Under the pieces are notes generated by a model. It was given only the letters and a program-made list of their open reading frames with translations. It was not told where the DNA came from and made no database searches. Shown in pieces: positions 1 through 5,300 of a DNA stretch of 8,275 nucleotides (its first letter is position 1; the number at the start of each line of letters is the position of its first letter). Where the stretch lies: NCBI GenBank assembly GCA_964429355.1, contig CAYSCH010000408.1, positions 1-8,275 on the forward strand, in the 5' to 3' direction. The DNA is from JAAYAY01 sp964429355 (GTDB lineage Bacteria > Planctomycetota > Planctomycetia > Pirellulales > Thermoguttaceae). The translations under genes were made by a program, and so were the position numbers.

Positions 1-51
1 GTGCACATCCATGCCCGTGGGAAACTCGTACGTTTTGTGAGGGCTTCTTAG
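1..51 (+). CDS. Possible 3' end of an upstream gene (partial, unidentified)
   Basis: Frame 1 is open from the first base to a TAG at 49-51 and gives 16 residues (VHIHARGKLVRFVRAS). It is basic and could be the tail of a gene starting before the window, but the other two forward frames also stop within about 55 bases, so the sequence cannot settle it. No family is recognisable. It is listed only because the downstream gene has its own Shine-Dalgarno and must be preceded by something. Confidence 0.2.
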   Translation: MHIHARGKLVRFVRAS

Positions 52-91
52 CTTAGAATGAACGGCAGGAGCCCCCGCCCCACACGCAAGC

Positions 92-99
92 AGAGGAGA
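92..99 (+). promoter_or_regulatory. Ribosome binding site of the first beta-helix gene
   Basis: A purine-rich AGAGGAGA sits 7 bases before the ATG at 107. It supports that start over an ATG at 58, which is in another frame, opens only a 77-codon arginine-rich reading frame and has no such site. Confidence 0.65.
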
Positions 100-106
100 A
101 CACTCA

Positions 107-1222
107 ATGAGAGCCAGAACCGACGGAATCGTGTTTCTACGTGCAGCTGTAGCCATACTGCTTATCAACGCAACAGGATATGTCTCGGCAAATACGGAAA
201 GTCGCTGTTATCTTGTCGTAACCGATTACATCAAAACAACACCGGCCGCCGACAGTGCCGAGGGAAACATGAGCGTCGACGTGGCCGATGAGGTTCAGAA
301 ACTCATTGATCACAATCCCAACCGCACTCTTTTTTTCCCCGATGGCGAGTACCTTCTCAGCAAGCCTATCTTCACGCCGGCAGACCCTCGTAAAAGTGTT
401 TCCGTCAAACTGGCGGATTTTGCCGTACTCAAGGCCACAGGGGAATGGAAACCGGGCGAAGCGATCGTGCAACTGGGCGGGATACACCCCGCAAACGACA
501 CACACACGAACGGCAGCAATTATTCCTTTGAGGGGGGCATCGTAGACGGCAACGGGATCGCCAACGGGATTTCCATCAATAGCGGCCGCGAGACGGCAGT
601 CCGCAACGTATCTGTCAAACACACCGTTGTGGGGCTTCACATTAAACACGGCGCCAACAATGGTTCATCGGATGCGGATATTATTGGGGTGAACATCATC
701 GGCACGGGCGGAACTGATTCAGTCGGCGTTCTGCTCGAAGGTTATGACAACACATTGACGAATATGCGTATCGGCAATGTGTTTGTCGGCGTTCATCTGA
801 AATCCGGAGGCAACATTCTGCGCAATATTCACCCGCTGTATTACTCTGACTATACCGATTACCAGAACAGTTGCGGATTTTTATCCGAATGCAGCGACAA
901 CTGGTACGACTTTTGTTACAGCGACCAGTTCGGCGTGGGATTTCGCACAAAAGGGGAAGGCCGCAACTACTATAACGACTGTTTCTGCTTTTGGTATGCA
1001 GCCAAAGGCGGTACGCAGACTGCATTCAAGGCTGACAAGAAGTTCAATTCCATTTTAACCAATTTCAGAATCGGATTCAGGAATGACTCTGTCACCAATA
1101 TCATCCTCACCGTTGGAGAAGCCGGCGGAGACGGCACACTGGACAATTTGTCGGTTGACGCATCTTTAACCTCCGACACCACATACAAGGCATACTTGGA
1201 CGGCAAAGCTCGTCGGAAGTGA
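107..1222 (+). CDS. Exported right-handed beta-helix (pectate-lyase-fold) protein
   Basis: Predicted 371-residue exported protein. Residues 1-28 form a signal peptide: basic start (MRAR), hydrophobic core around 9-25 and a VSA-N cleavage site after Ala28. The mature part shows short, regularly spaced beta-rungs rich in Gly, Asn, Val and Ile (for example GGIVDGNGIANGISI, VGVLLEGYDNTLTNMRIG, VGVHLKSGGNILRNI), typical of parallel beta-helix proteins related to pectate lyases and phage tailspikes. These usually bind or cleave acidic polysaccharides. I see no GH28 NTD...DD catalytic set, so enzymatic activity is not shown. Five cysteines lie between residues 256 and 294 (256, 262, 270, 292, 294) in a Tyr/Phe/Trp-rich stretch, with a sixth at 34. 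The lines I counted by eye are near 50% G+C, lower than the giant gene downstream. The 3' end abuts transposon debris, so the C-terminus may have been trimmed. The start is set by the AGAGGAGA site. Confidence 0.8.
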   Translation: MRARTDGIVFLRAAVAILLINATGYVSANTESRCYLVVTDYIKTTPAADSAEGNMSVDVADEVQKLIDHNPNRTLFFPDGEYLLSKPIFTPADPRKSVSVKLADFAVLKATGEWKPGEAIVQLGGIHPANDTHTNGSNYSFEGGIVDGNGIANGISINSGRETAVRNVSVKHTVVGLHIKHGANNGSSDADIIGVNIIGTGGTDSVGVLLEGYDNTLTNMRIGNVFVGVHLKSGGNILRNIHPLYYSDYTDYQNSCGFLSECSDNWYDFCYSDQFGVGFRTKGEGRNYYNDCFCFWYAAKGGTQTAFKADKKFNSILTNFRIGFRNDSVTNIILTVGEAGGDGTLDNLSVDASLTSDTTYKAYLDGKARRK

Positions 1223-1418
1223 CAAGCCCTGGTGGCGGTGTGATCTGTTCCGTATACGCCATCATCCCGGAGAACGTAGGCGAAGTTCCATCGGCAAAAG
1301 GGGACAGCCATAGTCTATCCACCGACGAAGGCACGAGCGACAGAAGTTGGCACAAGAAATGGCCACCGGTGGCCATTTGCGCTGGCAGCACCTTTTTCGC
1401 TGTGTCATCTTGAGCCTC
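1223..1418. other. Gene-free spacer with repeat-like sequence
   Basis: No convincing coding sequence on either strand. The + strand frame at 1219-1413 and the tail of the - strand frame covering this stretch lack family resemblance or a ribosome binding site. It holds a GGGGACAGCC word near 1302 and a perfect 22-bp palindrome at 1357-1378, so it may be a dispersed intergenic repeat rather than unique sequence. I see no T-tailed hairpin that would serve as a terminator for the gene ending at 1222. Confidence 0.5.
1357..1378. repeat. Perfect 22-bp palindrome
   Basis: AAATGGCCACC is followed with no spacer by its exact reverse complement GGTGGCCATTT. Symmetry stops at both outer edges (G at 1356 faces G at 1379). 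It has no T-tract and lies 134 bases after the upstream gene, so a simple intrinsic terminator is unlikely. With no loop it could be a dyad protein-binding site or the core of a REP-like dispersed repeat. One copy only is visible in this window. Confidence 0.7.
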
Positions 1419-1793
1419 ATAGTGGTCGAACGGGTCCACTTGCGCCAGATAAAAGGTCGAAATCAGGCTCATGTAAATATCGCCCACGGCGGCGCCTTGC
1501 ACCGTCTTGTAGAACAGCGAGTTCCGCCGATGCCGGATCGCGAGCTTCAACGCGCGCTGCACCGCGTTGCTGTCGAGCGGCGCCCCCGGGACTCGCAGAA
1601 AGAGCGTCAGCTTCTCCCAGTGCTTCAGCATGTAGCGGATCGCCTTCCCCAGCGATGAGTTGGGCTCGACCTGTCGCTCGTCCAACTGCTCCTTCAGCCA
1701 CTGATGGAGCGTCGCCATCACCGGCCCACTTCTCCGCTGGTGCAATTCCAGCCGCTTCTCCGGCGACAGCCTGAAGAGCCTGGCGAGCAGTTC
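1419..1793 (-). pseudogene. IS66-family transposase, C-terminal fragment
   Basis: Read on the - strand, about 125 residues match the C-terminal part of IS66-type DDE transposases (normally about 500 aa): ELLARLFRLSPEKRLELHQ, SGPVMATLHQWLKEQLDER, SSLGKAIRYMLKHWEKLTLF, then PGAPLDSNAVQRALKLAIRH, RRNSLFYKTVQGAAVGDIYM and SLISTFYLAQVDPFD. The surrounding reading frame (1107-1904) is open further at both ends, but those ends show no family resemblance; the N-terminal end is antisense to another relic. The family motif is normally N-x-x-E-R-A-L-K, where the Glu is taken as the last DDE residue. Here it reads N-A-V-Q-R-A-L-K, with CAG (Gln) at 1557-1559. The N-terminal two thirds, including the two catalytic Asp, the accessory IS66 genes and terminal inverted repeats are all absent. 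It is a dead remnant. Confidence 0.88.
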
Positions 1794-1862
1794 ATTGCCA
1801 CTGGACGAGGTAACCGCCAGTGTCACCAGCCGAGGATGGGTGAGAGGGAGGGATCGCCGTGA

Positions 1863-2054
1863 AGGACGCGCTTTGAGAATGCCGTAGAGATCTTCCGCAG
1901 CCATCTCAAGAAGCTTGGGAGGGAGGGCGATCCTGAGGCGAGAATCCTGGAGGACCTGGAATGGGAGGAACCGAACGAAGATGAGTTCGCCCAGGATGTG
2001 CGGATCGTGCTGGCTTCTGCCTCGAATCTGGAGTGGTTGGTATCGAGAAGCTGA
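1863..2054 (+). pseudogene. Relic resembling the tail of a PD-(D/E)XK/NucS-like nuclease-related protein
   Basis: An open stretch of 63 codons runs between TGA at 1860-1862 and TGA at 2052-2054, with no plausible ATG or GTG start near its beginning. Its composition is protein-like and acidic: FENAVEIFRSHLKKLGREGD, then EARILEDLEWEEPNEDEF and AQDVRIVLASAS. From memory, D/E-x-FAQDVRIVLAS followed by a Trp-Leu-Asn helix is characteristic of a family annotated around DUF91/NucS-like nucleases near restriction and defence genes; I could not search this. The resemblance breaks after SAS near 2025, just before the HsdS-like relic in another frame, so it looks like a recombination scar. Alternative: a fragment of an unknown conserved protein. 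No catalytic residues can be assigned. Confidence 0.4.
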
Positions 2055-2107
2055 GGACTCTCAGAACCGGCCTCATGCAAGACCTGCTCACCGGCAAGGT
2101 TGGGGTG
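2036..2107 (+). pseudogene. Relic of the C-terminal tail of a type I restriction specificity subunit (HsdS)
   Basis: In the frame of 2036 the sequence reads VGIEKLRTLRTGLMQDLLTG followed by KVGV. The string KLRxLRTGLMQDLLTGKV is the hallmark C-terminal end of many HsdS proteins, where the last coiled-coil helix ends in L-x-x-G-L-M-Q-x-L-L-T-G-x-V. HsdS would be the DNA-recognition subunit of a type I restriction-modification complex. Only about 24 codons survive. The target-recognition domains, hsdM and hsdR are absent from the window, and the same frame runs on without family resemblance to a stop at 2222-2224. It cannot be functional; it records a lost or displaced R-M locus. Confidence 0.65.
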
Positions 2108-2354
2108 GGGCTGTTGGGGTGGCAAGGTCGACTGCCGGGTGGGGTTTGCAAGGCCGCGATGGGTACTTCATTGCGTCATCTCCGTCGTCCTGGGGGGATA
2201 CTCATGTCTGGATGCAGAGGCTAGAATCGCCCGCAGTGAACGTCTCAAGGCGTTTGTTTCGACGGTGGTAGTCTGCGGCGGCCCGAGTGTTCTACGAGAG
2301 GACGCTCTGAATTTACGCACGTTTGCCGCGACAGGAACAGGAAAGGGGAAAAAC
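2108..2354 (+). other. Non-coding leader of the giant gene
   Basis: The frame of the giant gene is open back to 2100, but 2108-2354 encodes no recognisable domain and a signal peptide begins only at 2355, so I treat this stretch as 5' untranslated or intergenic. I see no confident -35/-10 pair, operator or riboswitch fold. The promoter probably lies here because the upstream sequence is debris, but it cannot be pinned down by eye. Confidence 0.5.
2342..2350 (+). promoter_or_regulatory. Ribosome binding site deciding the start of the giant gene
   Basis: AAAGGGGAA lies about 4 bases before the ATG at 2355. That ATG is followed at once by a clear signal peptide, whereas the longer reading frame from 2100 begins inside the HsdS relic and would bury the signal peptide 85 residues in. 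Confidence 0.7.
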
Positions 2355-5300
2355 ATGGGAAGCCGGCTGGCAGTGTCTCTCGTTTCGGCGGTTCTTGTGT
2401 TGGGCGGTAACCTCTCTGTTTTCGGGGGAGAAGCGGCTCCGCCGGTTCCACTGAAAAGGAACGTTCTTCTCGACGCTTGGCACGTGATCGGGCCTTTTCC
2501 CAAGGCCAATCGGCAACCCAGCATGGACGTTGATTTCCTTGGAGGCGAACCCAATGTGGCGCTCGACGCGGACGTTGTCTACGAAGGCGAGACCTATCGA
2601 TGGCAACCTTACGGAGGGCTGGCCGTCGACTTCCGCTCGGCCTTCTCCGTGGAGGGGAGCGAGAAGGACTATACGGTGGCCTACGCCTATACCGAGTTTG
2701 TCAGCGAATCGGACCAGGCGGCGGTGCTTGGCTTGGGGCACGACGACAGCGTGCGTGTCTGGTTGAACGGCGAGGAAGTCTTCAAGGCCGAGGGCCCGTC
2801 GCAAGCCAATCTCGACGGCAAGAAGATCGATGTGAAGATTCGTAAAGGGAAGAACTGCCTGCTGTGCAAGGTGGGGCAGATCTACGGTGCCTGGGAGGTC
2901 TTGGCTCGTCTGTTGCCTCCGGCGATGGCGGAACCGTTGCTTGCGTTGGAGTGCGACCAGCCGGTCGCGGCAGGGGCGCTTCGGGTTCCCACGTTGTCGA
3001 TCGAGCTGCTGGATCGCGAGGGAAACACCATCGGGACGCAGGAGGCGAGCGGATATCGCATGGCAAATCCGACTCGGGTTGTCTTCTCTTGCTACGGCGC
3101 GGTCCCCGATCTGGCGCCCGCCAAGATCCGGGTGCGCTATGAAGCCCCGGGTCTGGAGACGTTCGAGCAGACCTTCGACTGGGGCGAAGCACGGGAAGGG
3201 AAGGTGAAGATCCCCGTCAAGACGTCGGCGAAGATTGCGGGCAAGGTGATCGACAAGAAGACAGGCGCGCCGGTGGACGGCGCGCAGTTCCAGGTCGCCT
3301 CGAAGATACTCGATCTCCGTTCGGAGGCCGACGGGCGGTTTGTGCTGAACGAATTCAGTCCTTTGCTGCAGTCGTTTCTTGTCGCCGCCGCTGGCTACAA
3401 GCCGGTAGAGATGAGGTTCACGTTGCCGGCCGAGGAGCCGCTCACCGTCCAGTTGGAGCCCGGCGGCCAGGTGCTTCGCGGGGTGGTGCTCGATCCCGAA
3501 GGCAAGCCGATCGCCGGGGCGAAGATCGGCGGCAGCCTCACCCGCGATTGGTCGTCCGACGTCGTCACCGACGCGGATGGGCGTTTCGAAGTGATCGCCA
3601 TTGCCGAAGACGGCACGAAGATCTACCCGACGGTCGTCCATCCGGATTTCGTGCCCAAGGATTCGTTCGGCCAGCCGATGGAGCCCGGTGGAGTGACGGA
3701 GGTTCAATGGACGCTCAAACGCGGGGCCGTCGTCACGGGTCGCGTTACGGCCGCCAAGGACGGTCAACCCGTTGCGAACGTGCAGATCGTCACGGGACAC
3801 GACCGATTTGCCAGCAATCGGGCCAATCCGGAGACGAAAACCGACAAGGACGGGCGTTACCGGCTCGGCGGGGTCGAGCCGGGGGCGGCGCTGATTCATG
3901 CTTTCGGGCCCGGATTCGCGCCGCAGATGGCCGAGATCAAGACGACTGTCGACAAGCCGACGGAGGTGAACTTCGAACTGAAGCCGGGCAAGCTCGTGAC
4001 GGGCAAGGTGACCGATCCGGCGGGCAAGCCGGTCGCGGACGTCACGCTCGTCACCGACACCTGGAACGGCGCACGGATGTTCGAACGGCGGACCAAGACC
4101 GGGGCGGACGGCGTTTACAAGCTGTGGCACATGCCCGACACGCCTGCCGAGGTTCATGTCCTCAAGTCCGGCTACGTGAGTATCCGCGATCTCATGGTTG
4201 TTGGCGGCGAGACTCGCGATTTGACGCTCAAGCCGATACTTGAACACAAGGTCACGCTTCGAACCGAAGATACGAATCAACCGCCGGGCGAAATCGAGAT
4301 CCACACGGGCTATCTCTTCCCGGGTCGCGACACAATCTCGTGGGATCGCCGGAGCTACGAATCGCGCAACTACAATGCGAAGACCGGCGTTTACTCGATC
4401 CGCGATGACGAGCCGTTCAATGGAAAGCGATTCCTGAGGTTTCGCGCCCAAGGCTACGAGGACACCCAGGTCGAGGTGCCCACCGAAGCAACCGAATCGC
4501 AGACCTTCGAGCTTGTGTTGAAACAGCTTTCCCAGATTCAGGGGCGAGTCGTTTGCGCCCACACGGGGGAGCCGCTTGAAGGCGTCACGGTTGCGCTGGT
4601 CGATGAAAACGACCGTCTGCGGCTCGACCACTACGTGTACTACAAGGACTCCTTCGGCTCGCTCGAGCGCTTCACAGGCCGAATGACCCTCACCGACGCC
4701 GACGGCCATTTCAAGCTGCCGGGCCTGAACGCCGAGACAAGAGGCGACCTGGTGCTGCTCAAGAAGTTAGGCGGCTTCCACTATGTTGCCGACGCGGCAG
4801 GCATGATCCGGGACGGTCGGCTGGAACTGCCGTTCCCGAAACCGGGGACCATCGAGGGCCAGGTTCTCGTGGCCGGCAAGCCGGTGCCCGAGGCGTCGGT
4901 CCGCGTGAGCTGGATACCCTATGCGGGGCTGCAATCGGAATGGGACATGCCCTTCGGAATCGGCGGCCAGATCATCAGCGATCAGCAGGGGCGTTTCAAG
5001 TTCGAAGGACTCGGGCCGGGACGCTACCAGATCTCTCGGGTCTGCCACTTTGATTCGCCGACCGGCGGCGGAATCTCCATGTGCATGAAGCACGAGGAGC
5101 TTGCGCTCTTGCCCGGCGGGCAGGTCGTCCACAATCTCACCCGCCCGGCCGGCCACTCGGTCAGCGGCACGGTCGTCGATCCCGACGGAAACGCTCTGGC
5201 CGATTCGATCGTCGAAGTTACCCTTGAACCGGACGATCGCATCGACGCCGTGCGAGCCGACAGCGAAGGCCGGTTCACGATCGAGCATCTCCCCGAGGGG

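Noticed and set aside
1219..1413. + strand 64-codon frame in the spacer
   Set aside because: No ribosome binding site or recognised family, and it spans the palindrome; more likely repeat sequence read in an open frame.
1794..1904. N-terminal part of the - strand frame containing the IS66 fragment
   Set aside because: These codons do not resemble IS66 and are partly antisense to the nuclease-like relic. The frame is open by chance beyond the transposase homology.
3548..4243. + strand 231-codon frame inside the giant gene
   Set aside because: Out of frame with the modules and dominated by Arg, Gly and Asp; a frame-shifted shadow.
2313..4709. Long - strand open frame (798 codons) opposite the giant gene
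   Set aside because: It is rich in Arg, His, Leu and Asp with no domain or signal peptide, and lies antisense to well-defined carboxypeptidase-like modules. G+C-rich coding DNA commonly leaves such shadow frames.
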